From Accumulibacter sp. (GTDB lineage Bacteria > Pseudomonadota > Gammaproteobacteria > Burkholderiales > Rhodocyclaceae), in contig NZ_JAMTDV010000062.1 of NCBI RefSeq assembly GCF_023806565.1, positions 89,298 to 143,507 of the forward strand: a DNA stretch of 54,210 nt. Direction: 5' to 3'. The stretch's first letter is position 1. Each line of letters begins with the position of its first letter. The notes below the pieces were generated by a model. It saw only the letters and a list, made by a program, of their open reading frames with translations. It ran no database searches and was not told where the DNA came from. Both the position numbers and the translations under genes were made by a program. This document shows positions 1-8,989 of the stretch, in pieces.

Positions 1-178
1 GAGAAAAGCGGCAATCCCGACTTTTCCTTGACTTTGCGCAAACATTCGCCAAATCTTCAAAAATGGCCCGTTTTTTGGCCCGTTTGCAAGCCCCCCGTGG
101 CTTGTCCGTCTCCCGCGCGATGGCATAATTGCCGTTTATGCGGATCTCGATCCACATGCTTGTTAAGAGGTACGTTTC

Positions 179-844
179 ATGACATTTCCATTGGGCCGAG
201 TGGTCGCGGTGGTCTCGCAGAAGGGGGGGGCCGGAAAAACCACCGTTGCCATGCAGTTGGGCGGCGGATTCCACGCCATCGGCGCTTCCGTGCTGCTCGT
301 CGATCTCGATCCGCAGGAAAGCGCGTTTCGCTGGGCGGAGTCCGCACCCTTGCTCGATTCCAGTCTGCAGCTCGACGTCCGCAAGATGTCCGGGCTCGAG
401 CTGATCAAACGGGTCGGGGAACTGCAGGAGGAGGCTTCGTACATCATTCTCGACACGCCGCCGTCGATCTACCACCCGTCCACCCTGGCTGCACTCGCCG
501 TCGCACATCTCGCGCTGGTCCCGGCGGTACCCAGTCCGACCGACCTGTGGTCGACGCTTGCCGTCGAGCGCCTGATTCTCAATCGCATGGAGCAAAGCCA
601 CCGCCTGCATGGCTGCATTCTCCCGAATCGCGTCCAGAACACCGCGCTCGCTACGGATGTGCTTGAACTGCTGCATGAATTCACCCTGCCTATCCTCGAT
701 GCCATGCTCTGCCAGCGCAACGCTTACGCGCAGAGTGCGGTTGTCGGAGCCTCGGTTTTTCAGCTCGGAGCGGGTGCCGAAGCCGCACAAAAAGAGGTCC
801 GCAAGCTTGTCGCAGCCGTTCTTAAACAATTGGGAGATACCTGA
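179..844 (+). CDS. parA: ParA/MinD-type partition ATPase
   Basis: A 221-aa ParA-family ATPase, which would dimerise on ATP and position DNA or another cargo by binding the nucleoid. The deviant Walker A motif KGGAGKTT sits at about residues 15-22, followed by a Walker A' stretch with VDLDPQ near residue 42 and the switch segment LDTPPS near residue 97. The length is typical of the short chromosomal orphan ParA proteins that lack an N-terminal HTH. An AGAGG ribosome site lies about nine bases before the ATG. The stop overlaps the next ATG (TGATG), so the two genes are very probably translated together. No parB, parS-like repeats or gidA/gidB neighbours are visible, so this is not the main chromosome partition locus. 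The cargo is unknown. Confidence 0.88.
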   Translation: MTFPLGRVVAVVSQKGGAGKTTVAMQLGGGFHAIGASVLLVDLDPQESAFRWAESAPLLDSSLQLDVRKMSGLELIKRVGELQEEASYIILDTPPSIYHPSTLAALAVAHLALVPAVPSPTDLWSTLAVERLILNRMEQSHRLHGCILPNRVQNTALATDVLELLHEFTLPILDAMLCQRNAYAQSAVVGASVFQLGAGAEAAQKEVRKLVAAVLKQLGDT

Positions 845-1578
845 TGACGACACCCACCAGCACTGCCAACAACAAGACCGCCCTTCGGGCAAGCCTGAAA
901 AAGGAAGACGAGTCGCTTGCCGAACGTCTGGCGGCAACGGACGTTCCCCTGGTGCCACCGGCGGAAGCCGAGAGTTCCGAAATCCCTGTGCCGGCAGCGG
1001 GCACCGTTGTGGCTCCGGCGCGCAAGACAGGCCTGGCAACTGCGACCGGTACCGCCAAACCGGCCAAAGCCGCAGTCGTGAAGTCGGCCGCCGCGGCGAA
1101 GGCAGCAGCGCCCGCGCCGGCTGCGAAGAGTGCCAAAAGGGCAGCGCCGGCGAAAGCGAGCCTACCTGCTGCTGCAGCAAAGTCGAAGTCGTCCGGCAAG
1201 GGCGCGACCATGGTCGCCAAGCCCGGCACCTCGGGAAAAGTGGCCAGGTCTCCGTCCCGGGTCGAGTCTGCGCCGGCGGTCGCGAAGACCGAGAGCGGGA
1301 AAAAGGCCGGCAAGCTGGAAGAGGCGGTGGGGAAGCTGGAAAAGTCGGCCCGCGAGAAGGGCGACAAGCTCGTCCGTCACTCGGTCGAGTTGCTGAAAAG
1401 CGAGTCGGCGGCCATCGAAGGCTTGCGCGCGGAGTTGGCGAAAGCGGCGGGTTGGGCCGCCAGCAAGTCGGACATCCTGCGTGCCGGCGTACGTCTTTTC
1501 GCCGAACAAAAGGTCGAACAGATGAAGGAATTGCTCGCCAGTTTGGCCGCTGCCTCGGGGGGCAAGAAGAAAGGCTGA
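844..1578 (+). CDS. Ala/Lys-rich protein, probable ParA partner
   Basis: A 244-aa protein of unknown function, coupled to the upstream parA by a one-base stop/start overlap. Residues 1-150 are low complexity, rich in Ala, Lys, Pro and Ser in the style of histone H1 or AlgP tails, and probably disordered and DNA-binding. Residues 150-185 look like a charged helix or coiled coil. The segment SKSDILRAGVRLFAEQ near residue 210 resembles the second helix of a ribbon-helix-helix DNA-binding domain, but I see no clear first strand. By position it could serve as the adaptor that links ParA to its cargo, as small partners do in ParA-type cargo-positioning systems. That role is inference. The GC-rich repetitive N-terminus makes homology assignment by eye unreliable. 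Confidence 0.7.
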   Translation: MTTPTSTANNKTALRASLKKEDESLAERLAATDVPLVPPAEAESSEIPVPAAGTVVAPARKTGLATATGTAKPAKAAVVKSAAAAKAAAPAPAAKSAKRAAPAKASLPAAAAKSKSSGKGATMVAKPGTSGKVARSPSRVESAPAVAKTESGKKAGKLEEAVGKLEKSAREKGDKLVRHSVELLKSESAAIEGLRAELAKAAGWAASKSDILRAGVRLFAEQKVEQMKELLASLAAASGGKKKG

Positions 1579-1759
1579 TCCGGCAATGGCCGCGGCGCTG
1601 AACGCACGTGTGGCCCCGGCCGAGGAATTGGAGGGTTTCCGATCGAAGGCTGCCCGTTGCCTGGGCAGAATTTTTTTGTGACCGAAATGGCGCCGAACAG
1701 CAAGCGGCGTAGTTCAACCGAGAGCCGCCCGCGAGGGTGGAAAACCAAGGGAGGTTAGT

Positions 1760-2398
1760 ATGTTCAGTAGTCTGATGCCACAACGCAGGGAATTTTTCGA
1801 ACTCCTCGCCGCTCACTCCGAACGGGTCGTGGCGGGAGCGAATGCCACCTTGCGCCTGATCAATGGCCTGGGGGGAGAGGGGGAAAACGTCTCGGCGCTG
1901 GTCGCCGAGGTGAATCTCAACGAGAAGGAGGCCGACAAGATCAAGACTCAGGTGATCGAGCGTCTGCACCAGTCGTTCACGACGCCGATCAACCGCGATC
2001 AGATCCACGCGCTGACGACCGATCTCGACAAGACGCTGAATGCCCTGCAGGACGTCGCCAACGCCCTCGACATGTACAGCATCAAGCAGTCGACGGTCGA
2101 AGCACGCGAAATGGCGTCCTTGGGTGCGGATGCCTGCATGCGTCTGAATCGCGCAGTTGCCGCACTGGGCAACAAGAGTCGGCGCGAGGAGACGCTCAGC
2201 CTGTGCAAGGAAATCGAGGAGATCGAGTCGCGGGCCGACACCATTCAGCACAAGGCGATCACCGAGCTATTCCAGGAAGGAGCCAATGTCTGGCAAACGA
2301 TGAAGATGCGGGAGTTCTATTCGCTTCAGGAGGCCGTGCTTGACTGCTGTCAGGATGCGGCCAAGATGATCGAAGAGATCCTGATCGAAAACTCCTGA
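1760..2398 (+). CDS. DUF47 PhoU-like partner of PiT (first copy)
   Basis: A 212-aa DUF47 (PhoU-like, all-helical) protein. It is identified by family pattern: the MxPxRxEFFELLAAHSERV start, conserved acidic/His helices and the ending YSLQEAVLDCC..MIEEILIENS. DUF47 proteins are commonly encoded immediately before PiT phosphate transporters and are thought to modulate them or bind metal/phosphate clusters; the mechanism is not established. A strong GGGAGG ribosome site at 1749-1754 supports the start. The pit gene follows after 13 bases, so the two form an operon. It is clearly paralogous to the protein at 3730-4365, which has the same length and the same N- and C-terminal signatures. Confidence 0.9.
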   Translation: MFSSLMPQRREFFELLAAHSERVVAGANATLRLINGLGGEGENVSALVAEVNLNEKEADKIKTQVIERLHQSFTTPINRDQIHALTTDLDKTLNALQDVANALDMYSIKQSTVEAREMASLGADACMRLNRAVAALGNKSRREETLSLCKEIEEIESRADTIQHKAITELFQEGANVWQTMKMREFYSLQEAVLDCCQDAAKMIEEILIENS

Positions 2399-2411
2399 GA
2401 GGTAGCCCAAT

Positions 2412-3425
2412 ATGGAAGGCCTGACTTTGAGTATCTGGACGTTGGCGCTACTGATTGCGGTGGCGTTGGCGTTCGACTTCATGAACGGGTTTCATGACGG
2501 TGCCAACTCGATCTCGACGATTGTCGCGACCGGCGCGCTGACCCCCAAACAGGCGGTACTGTTCGCCGCCTTTTTCAACTTCGCGGCGCTGTGGATATTT
2601 CAGCTCAAGGTGGCGGCGACCATCGGCAAAGGCACCGTCGACCCGCATTTTGTCGATCACTACGTGATTTTCGGGGCGCTGGTCGGGGCCCTGGCCTGGA
2701 ACATCATCACCTGGTACTACGGAATCCCCTCGTCGTCGTCGCACGCGCTGGTCGGCGGTCTGGTCGGGGCGACCGTGGCCAAGTCCGGATCGGGTGCGCC
2801 AATCATCTGGGAAGGGTTCGGGAAGATTCTCGCCTTCATCATCATTTCGCCGCTGGTCGGAGTGATCATCGGCGGTCTGTTGATGGTGCTGGTTGCATGG
2901 ATCTTCCGTAACAAATCGCCCTATCAGGCGGGCAAATGGTTCAAGGGCGCGCAGTTGTTTGCGGCCGGCGCGTACAGCCTCGCGCACGGGGGCAACGACG
3001 CACAGAAGACGATCGGCATCATCTGGCTGTTGCTGATCACCGCCGGGGCGGCGACCAAGGACCAGGCGAGCCTGCCGATGTGGGTGGTGTACGGCTGTTA
3101 CTTCGCCATCGCCTGGGGAACCTATCTCGGCGGCTGGCGAATCGTCAAGACGATGGGCACCAAGATCACCAAGCTCAACGCGATCAGCGGCTCCTGCGCT
3201 TCCATGGGCGGCGCGATCACTCTGGCGCTGGCGACGTTCGGCGGTATTCCGGTGTCAACGACGCATACCATCACCGGTGCGATCATCGGGGTCGGGGCTG
3301 CTACCGACGTCAAGGCGGTACGTTGGGCGATCACCGCCAACCTGCTTGTTGCCTGGGTGTTGACGATTCCGGCAGCAGGTCTGATCGCGGCAATCTTCTG
3401 GTACATCGGAACCAAGTTTCTGTAG
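2412..3425 (+). CDS. pit: PiT-family inorganic phosphate transporter
   Basis: A 337-aa inner-membrane phosphate:cation symporter of the PiT family. The duplicated family signature is visible as DFMNGFHDGANS near residue 22 and SLAHGGNDAQKTIG near residue 192, each in one half of the inverted-repeat fold. About ten hydrophobic segments run through the sequence. The length matches the short bacterial PiT type that pairs with DUF47, rather than the roughly 500-aa E. coli PitA type. In polyphosphate accumulators such carriers are thought to move metal-phosphate in during uptake and out when polyphosphate is degraded. A GAGAGG ribosome site overlaps the end of the upstream DUF47 gene, which indicates co-translation. 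Confidence 0.95.
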   Translation: MEGLTLSIWTLALLIAVALAFDFMNGFHDGANSISTIVATGALTPKQAVLFAAFFNFAALWIFQLKVAATIGKGTVDPHFVDHYVIFGALVGALAWNIITWYYGIPSSSSHALVGGLVGATVAKSGSGAPIIWEGFGKILAFIIISPLVGVIIGGLLMVLVAWIFRNKSPYQAGKWFKGAQLFAAGAYSLAHGGNDAQKTIGIIWLLLITAGAATKDQASLPMWVVYGCYFAIAWGTYLGGWRIVKTMGTKITKLNAISGSCASMGGAITLALATFGGIPVSTTHTITGAIIGVGAATDVKAVRWAITANLLVAWVLTIPAAGLIAAIFWYIGTKFL

Positions 3426-3729
3426 GTGCCCGGTCGCTCTCTGCAACTCGGGCGGCCCCGCGGCGAGGGGGCCCGCTTCGCGGTCTCGAAGCGCTGGCGG
3501 CCATTCCTGCTGACGGTATCACTGCCGGCCCGTGGCGCGACTGGCGAGAACGGCGAAAGCGGCACGGCGCATCTTGTCGAAGCAGCCGCTTCCCGCCGGG
3601 AGCGTCCCTCGCGATGTTCTCGACGCAGTCGGCAGCACCCCCGCCGAGGATTGGTCCAGCTGAAAGTGAGCAACGTCCGGCATGACGCGTAGCAATCGTT
3701 AAGACAAATGATTACCAAGGGAGTTACTT
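3426..3729. other. Intergenic stretch between pit and second DUF47 gene
   Basis: This 304-base stretch has no convincing gene. An 88-codon open frame starting at 3426 has no ribosome site and an arginine-rich, shadow-like composition. A GC-rich inverted repeat (GGCCCC near 3452, GGGGCC near 3468) lies just after the pit stop and could end or stabilise the upstream transcript, but no T-run follows it. The last 60 bases are AT-richer and probably carry the promoter of the second DUF47 gene, although I cannot point to clear -35/-10 boxes. Confidence 0.4.
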
Positions 3730-4365
3730 ATGTTACCCAAGCGGACCGAGTTTTTTGACCTCCTTGCGGCACATAGCGAGCGAGTCCAGGCAAGTGCCAA
3801 TGCCATGCTGCGTCTGATCAGCAGCCTGGGAGCAAAAGAGGCGGACATGGCCGGCCTTATCAATGAAGTCAACATGAACGAAGGCAGTGCGGACAAGATC
3901 AAGAGCGACATGATCACGCTGCTGCACCGGTCCTTCGTGACGCCGCTCAACCGCGACCAGGTATACGCGATCACGCTGGATCTAGACCGCGTCGTCAATG
4001 CCGTGCAGGATGTCGCGCAGGCGGTCGGAATCTACCACATCAACGTGGCTACCCCCGAAACGCGGACGCTGGCCTCGATGGGGGTCGAGGCGTGCATGCG
4101 CCTGACGCGGGCGATCTGCGCCTTGAAGGAGAACGAGCGCAGCGACGAGGCGGTCAACCTGTGTCAGGAAATCGAGCGCATCGAAGAAAAATCCGACCTG
4201 GTCATGCAGCAGGCAATCCGTGGCCTGTTCGAGCACGAGGGGGATGACGCTGCCGCCCTCAATGCGCTACGGATGCGGCAGTTCTATTCCCTGCAGGAGG
4301 AAGTCCTCCGCAGCTGCAAGGAGACCGCGCAAATGCTTGAAGAGATTCTGATCGCGAATTTCTGA
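3730..4365 (+). CDS. DUF47 PhoU-like protein (second copy)
   Basis: A 211-aa DUF47/PhoU-like protein, strongly similar to the copy at 1760-2398. Both share the start pattern RxEFF(D/E)LLAAHSERV, the block MNxxxADKIK and the ending FYSLQEE..MLEEILIANF. AGGGAG at 3718-3723 gives a good ribosome site. It lies after pit, separated by about 300 bases, so it may have its own promoter. Having DUF47 genes on both sides of one PiT gene is unusual; one copy may be a duplicate freed to regulate differently. Function is inferred from the family and the neighbours only. Confidence 0.88.
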   Translation: MLPKRTEFFDLLAAHSERVQASANAMLRLISSLGAKEADMAGLINEVNMNEGSADKIKSDMITLLHRSFVTPLNRDQVYAITLDLDRVVNAVQDVAQAVGIYHINVATPETRTLASMGVEACMRLTRAICALKENERSDEAVNLCQEIERIEEKSDLVMQQAIRGLFEHEGDDAAALNALRMRQFYSLQEEVLRSCKETAQMLEEILIANF

Positions 4366-4535
4366 TCGCTTGTCCGAGGCCGGAACATCGGCGGCTGGCC
4401 AGCACGCTGCCGCCGACCTTCGCGCCTCGGCATGCCGGAGTAGGCCGGCAACTGCGGTTGCCAGCGCGGGCGGCGGGAATCAGACGTCTGCGGCAGGACT
4501 GCGGCGAGCCTGTTTGCCGCCGGGCAGTTCGTAGC

Positions 4536-5771
4536 TCATTCGACCAGCAAGCCGAGACGGCGCGCCAGCCACTTGGTCGTCGTCGCCTGGATCAGGATGG
4601 TCATGATGATCGCAACGAAAGTGACGGCGGCGATGACTTCCGCCCCGGGCGCCTTGACCCCGAGCAACAGGCCGGCCAAAGCCGCCGGAATGACGCCAGT
4701 CTCACGTGTCCAGCACATGAACAGGAGCTCTTCGAGACTCCACTTGGCGCGGCGGTCGGGCAGCGCGCAGAGAAAGACCGCCGCCGGCCGGGCGACCAGC
4801 ATGAATACCGTCACCACCAGCGCGGCACCGAAGAAATACTTCTCCATCAAGCGGAAATCGATCTGCGATCCCAGCAGCAGAAAGATCAGCATGCGCGCAA
4901 TCAGCGCGGTGGTCATCACGAACTCGTCGAGGCGGCGACCCTCTTCGCTATCCATGGCAAAGCCGAAGGATTCCTTGTTTCCGAGCATCAGGCCGAAGAC
5001 GAAGACTGCCATGAAGCCGCTCGCGTGCAGACCGTCGGCGCTGAGGAAGGCAGCCATCACCGCCATCAGCGTGACCAGGGGCGCGTATTCGGCGAGAAAG
5101 TCGAAGCGCCGGTGCCCGATGATGAAGGCGGCTGCATAGCCCAATACGGCACCCGCGAGCAAGCCGACGCCGGACTGGAAGAAGAAGTCGCCAACCGCCG
5201 TTGCCGCAGAAAACTCCCCGCTGCCGGTGGCTACCGCCAGCACGGCGAAGGTCGATACCGCACCGGTGGCGTCGTTGAGCGCCGACTCGCTGACCACCAT
5301 TTGTGCCACCCGGTCACGCACGTGGACCTGTCGAAAGATCGGTACCAGCGTCGCCGGGTCGGTCGATGCGATCGCGGCCCCGAGCAGCATGGCGACGAGC
5401 AATGGCAAGCCAAGGAAATGGTACGCGGCAAAGCCGGTAATCGTCGCGGTGACCAGCACGCCGAGCGTTGCGATGACGACGATGGTGATCCACACTTCCT
5501 TCAGCACGCTGAAGCGCAACGATGCCCCGCCGTCGAAGAGCAGGTAACAGGCGCCGAAGATGAGAATGATCTGGTTGAGCGCGGAATCGGCCTGGATCGC
5601 CACCAGGCCGGAGACCTCGGGGCCCAGGAGGATGCCGACGATCAGGAACACCACGATGTCCGGAATCTTTATCCAGACGGCGGCGACGCGGGCAAGCATG
5701 CCGAATCCGAGCAGGACCATGAATACCTGGAGAATGCTCTTGGCAAGATCGATGCTGCTGGGCGAATCCAC
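4536..5771 (-). CDS. CPA1-type cation:proton antiporter
   Basis: A 411-aa polytopic membrane protein of the monovalent cation:proton antiporter family (NhaP/CvrA-like). It has about twelve hydrophobic segments, with the family's charged intramembrane region in GAAIASTDPATLVP and the downstream SESALNDATGAV. The open frame extends further upstream (to 5885), but that part is proline-rich and non-conserved. A GTG at 5771 with GGAG just upstream gives the expected N-terminus (DSPSSIDLAKSILQVF). No cytosolic TrkA-C regulatory domain is present after the membrane part. It stands alone on the minus strand between phosphate genes. It may rebalance K+/Na+/H+ during phosphate and polyphosphate cycling, but this is inference from position. 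The exact ion cannot be read from the sequence. Confidence 0.85.
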   Translation of the reverse strand: MDSPSSIDLAKSILQVFMVLLGFGMLARVAAVWIKIPDIVVFLIVGILLGPEVSGLVAIQADSALNQIILIFGACYLLFDGGASLRFSVLKEVWITIVVIATLGVLVTATITGFAAYHFLGLPLLVAMLLGAAIASTDPATLVPIFRQVHVRDRVAQMVVSESALNDATGAVSTFAVLAVATGSGEFSAATAVGDFFFQSGVGLLAGAVLGYAAAFIIGHRRFDFLAEYAPLVTLMAVMAAFLSADGLHASGFMAVFVFGLMLGNKESFGFAMDSEEGRRLDEFVMTTALIARMLIFLLLGSQIDFRLMEKYFFGAALVVTVFMLVARPAAVFLCALPDRRAKWSLEELLFMCWTRETGVIPAALAGLLLGVKAPGAEVIAAVTFVAIIMTILIQATTTKWLARRLGLLVE

Positions 5772-6024
5772 GGAAGGTCTCCATAAAGAAAGGGGAGGAG
5801 GTGGCGCGAAGTGTCTGCCGACCGGGCCGGGACGCAGTATAAGCGAAATCGGTGGATCCATTTTGGCTGGTCCCATCGGCCGCACTTGGGACTACAATTC
5901 GCCCGGGAAGCCAAGGAGGGTTCTGTCGTGCGTACCGGAGGTGCCGGTCGCTGCCTCGTTGCGGTGCCGATCACTCGCCGTTCGACTGTCCCGGCCTTTC
6001 CACTCGCCATGAAGGAGGATGCCG

Positions 6025-6705
6025 ATGTTGTCCAGCAATCGGGTCGTGGCCTTGTTCGGAAGATCGCCGTTCAAGCCCCTGCAGCAGCATATGCGCATCG
6101 TGATCGAGTGTGTCGATGAGGTGCGACCTTTGTTCGAGGCCTTGATCGCCAGGGATACGGAGCAACTGGAAGAATGCAAGAACCGCATCTTCCTCAAGGA
6201 GCGCGAGGCCGACGCGATGCGCAACGAACTCTGCGACCGCCTGCCGAGAAGCATGCTGCGGGCCGTCGATCGGCAGGATTTCCTCGAAGTCCTGGCATTG
6301 CAGGATGCGATCGCCGACACGGCGCAGGATATCGCTGGCTTGCTGGTCGAGCGTCCGATGGAGGTGTACGGTGGCATGGGGGAGCCGCTGATGCGCCTGG
6401 TTTGCCGTTGCATCGAAACCTGCCACCACGCGCACCTGATCGTCCAGAAACTTGGCGACCCGCAGCAGACCGGCTTCCGGGGCCGCGAAGGCAGCCGGAT
6501 GGACGAGATGGTCGTCGAATTGAGCAATATGGAAAGCGATACGGACGTGATGGGGATGGCGCTGGCCCGTGCCCTGTTCTCGGAGGAGGACAACTTCAAG
6601 CCGGTGTCGGTGATGATCTGGTACCAGTTGATCCAGTGGGTGGGCAATCTTGCCGATTACGCCGAAAAGGTCGGCGATCGCTTGCGCCTGCTCACTTCGC
6701 GCTGA
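6025..6705 (+). CDS. DUF47 / TIGR00153-type PhoU-like protein (third copy)
   Basis: A 226-aa helical DUF47 protein of the TIGR00153-like subfamily, recognisable from SPFKPLQQHM near the start, the acidic helix KEREADAMRNELCDRLP and the ending IQWVGNLADYAEKVGDRLRLL. It is much more divergent from the two copies around pit than those are from each other. The ATG at 6025 is preferred to that at 6019, because AGGAGG at 6013-6018 then has six-base spacing. Proteins of this subfamily usually precede a PiT gene, but here none follows: the next genes encode a P-loop protein and a phosphoesterase. It could act on the distant pit product or another transporter. Confidence 0.87.
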   Translation: MLSSNRVVALFGRSPFKPLQQHMRIVIECVDEVRPLFEALIARDTEQLEECKNRIFLKEREADAMRNELCDRLPRSMLRAVDRQDFLEVLALQDAIADTAQDIAGLLVERPMEVYGGMGEPLMRLVCRCIETCHHAHLIVQKLGDPQQTGFRGREGSRMDEMVVELSNMESDTDVMGMALARALFSEEDNFKPVSVMIWYQLIQWVGNLADYAEKVGDRLRLLTSR

Positions 6706-6917
6706 CCGCCAGGCGTGCGGGCGTCGGCCAATCCGATGTTTGCTGCCGGCCACGAATCGTTCCGGGAAATCGGCCGAGGGCTCGAACAGCAGAAGCGACC
6801 GGTTTTCCCCTTTTCGCTGCACCCACCTCACCGGATCGGACGCCACAGCGTGCACGAGGCGCTGCCGTGCCGCCGGCTCCTCCGCCGGCACTTGACTGAG
6901 CGCTGGCGCCTGCGACG

Positions 6918-7532
6918 ATGACGAATCTGCCAACCCGGCCCATCGAACGGCTGCAGAACTTCCGAGGCATTGACTTTCCCGCCGACATTCGCTGCGGCCA
7001 GATTCTGGTCACCGGCCCTCCGGGCGCCGGCAAGACGACGCTGATCGGCCACCTCGGCGGCTGGTCCGAGGAAGGCTATCTCGATCTCGGCCGCAAGCAT
7101 TGGTGGCGGTCCGAAATCCTCTGCGTTCGTCCGCGCGAGATTCATCTGGGCCTGCCTTTTCAGGGCCTGGCGAATGCCGTGTCGGTCTTCGACGCAGAAT
7201 TTCTCGACCGCGATCCGCTGCCGCCGGTCGACTTCGATCGCATCGTCCTGCCGCCGCGCAAGCGCCACTTTTTTTCGGTCGACTGGTACCACCGCTACGT
7301 CTTCGAGTTCCTTCTGCCGCCGCCCGAGCTGGTCTTCGCACGCCGCACGCAACGGGCGATCCTGAGCACTCACCCGGTGGACGCCCAACTCAGTCTGGCC
7401 ATCTGCCTGGCACAGCGCGACGTATTCCGTTGCGTTGCCGAGTTCCTGCACCGCAATGGGTTCAGCGTCCATCTGCGCGAAGGGACGGACGGCCAATTGC
7501 GACGTTTCCCGGAAATGCTGCCAGAACCGTGA
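6918..7532 (+). CDS. Small P-loop NTPase of unknown role
   Basis: A 204-aa protein with a clear Walker A motif GPPGAGKTT at about residues 33-41. No confident Walker B is visible; a candidate is FDRIVLPPRK near residue 107. It resembles P-loop kinases or AAA-type NTPases that lack other domains, and I do not recognise the family. Its stop overlaps the potential GTG start of the following metallophosphoesterase (GTGA), so the two proteins are probably made together and may act on one substrate. It could be a nucleotide or lipid kinase opposed by the phosphatase, but nothing in the sequence proves this. Confidence 0.75.
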   Translation: MTNLPTRPIERLQNFRGIDFPADIRCGQILVTGPPGAGKTTLIGHLGGWSEEGYLDLGRKHWWRSEILCVRPREIHLGLPFQGLANAVSVFDAEFLDRDPLPPVDFDRIVLPPRKRHFFSVDWYHRYVFEFLLPPPELVFARRTQRAILSTHPVDAQLSLAICLAQRDVFRCVAEFLHRNGFSVHLREGTDGQLRRFPEMLPEP

Positions 7533-8989
7533 GCAGAATGGCCGCCCGCCGCTCGTTCAGGCCATCGAGTCTGTGGGCACGGCTGCGGGCCGCGGTTGCC
7601 CGCCTGGGTTTCGGCTGGGGGCATGACCTCAAGCTGGGTGAAGCCTACCAGTTGGGGAGCGGCAAGGTGCGAGTGCCGCTCGATGGCCTGCCGATCGAGA
7701 TCACCCTCGGGCGCAACGAGAAACGGCTGCACCTCTACCCGGAAACCCGAATCGACCCGCGCGGACACTTGCTTCGACTGACGAGTATCGTCATCGTCGA
7801 TCCCAGCGCACATCGTCGTCGGATCAACGGCTTCCTTCGTCTGACCCCGAAGAGCTGGCTCGCTCTGGGTTCTGGCGAGGAGGTGCAGCAGGCGCTGTTC
7901 AATTACCCGCCGACCGTGGATGAGCAGCACTTGGTGGTGGTCTATGGCCGCGACGCACTGGTGTTTCGCAATCTCAGCGACGCCGGCAGCGCGATCGGCC
8001 CGCTGCCGCCCGAACCCGCGTGGGTCCGCGAGGGACTGTTCCGGCGCTTGCGCGCAATCTTTGGTGGCCCGATTCGCCTGCTGCAAAGAGACGAAGCGCT
8101 GCGGCTGATCGAAGCAGTCAACGCGCTGCTGCGTCAGGAGAGCTATCGCGCGCTGGACGAGCGGGGACTGCCGGGCGGGTTGCTCGACCTGCCACCGGCG
8201 ATCACCCCGGTTCTCGTCGCCGACATGCACGCCCAGGTCGACAATCTGCTGACCGTGTTGAGCCAGAATGCCTTTCTGGCCGCGCTGGAGGAAAGGCAGG
8301 CGGCGCTCGTCATCCTCGGTGACGCGGTGCATTGTGAGCTGGATGGGCAACTCAGGGAAATGGAAGGCTCGATGCTGATGATGGATCTGATCTTTCGTCT
8401 GAAGCTGCGTTTTCCCGAGCAGGTGTTCTATCTGCGAGGCAACCACGATTCCTTTTCCGAGGAAATGTCCAAGGATGGCGTTCCGCAGGGGCTGCTGTGG
8501 GCCAGGGAACTCAGCGAGCGGCGGGGCGCCGCCTATCTGAAAGCGATGGAAGAGTTCTACGGTTTGTTGCCCTACGTCGTCGCTTCCCGGGATTTCGTGG
8601 CCTGCCACGCGGCGCCGCCGACGAGCAAGGTCAGCCGCGAGATGCTGGTGCAAATCCATCGCCACCCGCGACTGATCCTCGAACTGACCAACAACCGCCT
8701 GCAACGGCCGAACCGTCCGCTGGGTTACCGCCGGCGGGACGTCAAGCGCTTCCGCCGCTGCCTGGGGCTTGATCCGGACACGCCTCTGATCGTTGGGCAC
8801 ACGCCGATCGATCGCGAGCAGACGCTCTGGTTGAATGTCGATGGAATTGCCAATCATCATGTCCTGTTCAGCGCCAGTCCTGATCAGGTCGGCGTATTCA
8901 CGCGCGTCGGCGACGCCATGGTTCCCTTGCGTTACCCGGTCGATGCCATGACGTCGGTGATCAATGCCCTGCGGGTAGACGCGAACTGA
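7529..8989 (+). CDS. Calcineurin-like metallophosphoesterase
   Basis: A 486-aa protein whose C-terminal half is a calcineurin-type metallophosphoesterase. The metal-ligand motifs come in order: ADMHAQ (about residue 230), LGDAVHCE (about 263), RGNHDS (about 303) and GHTPID (about 421). The N-terminal 200 residues form a separate domain with no motif I know. The start is GTG at 7529, overlapping the upstream stop, or ATG at 7538 nine bases later; both are weak in ribosome-site terms. The open frame extends back to 7100, but that part overlaps the P-loop gene. It is likely a protein or small-molecule phosphatase. Its coupling to the P-loop gene is the best clue to function. Confidence 0.85.
   Translation: MSRMAARRSFRPSSLWARLRAAVARLGFGWGHDLKLGEAYQLGSGKVRVPLDGLPIEITLGRNEKRLHLYPETRIDPRGHLLRLTSIVIVDPSAHRRRINGFLRLTPKSWLALGSGEEVQQALFNYPPTVDEQHLVVVYGRDALVFRNLSDAGSAIGPLPPEPAWVREGLFRRLRAIFGGPIRLLQRDEALRLIEAVNALLRQESYRALDERGLPGGLLDLPPAITPVLVADMHAQVDNLLTVLSQNAFLAALEERQAALVILGDAVHCELDGQLREMEGSMLMMDLIFRLKLRFPEQVFYLRGNHDSFSEEMSKDGVPQGLLWARELSERRGAAYLKAMEEFYGLLPYVVASRDFVACHAAPPTSKVSREMLVQIHRHPRLILELTNNRLQRPNRPLGYRRRDVKRFRRCLGLDPDTPLIVGHTPIDREQTLWLNVDGIANHHVLFSASPDQVGVFTRVGDAMVPLRYPVDAMTSVINALRVDAN

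Noticed and set aside
3426-3692. 88-codon frame after pit
   Set aside because: No ribosome site, Arg/Ser-rich composition, no conserved pattern; treated as intergenic.
4458-5786. 442-codon frame opposite the cation/proton antiporter
   Set aside because: It is the antisense shadow of the antiporter; His/Glu/Asp/Gln-rich low-quality sequence.
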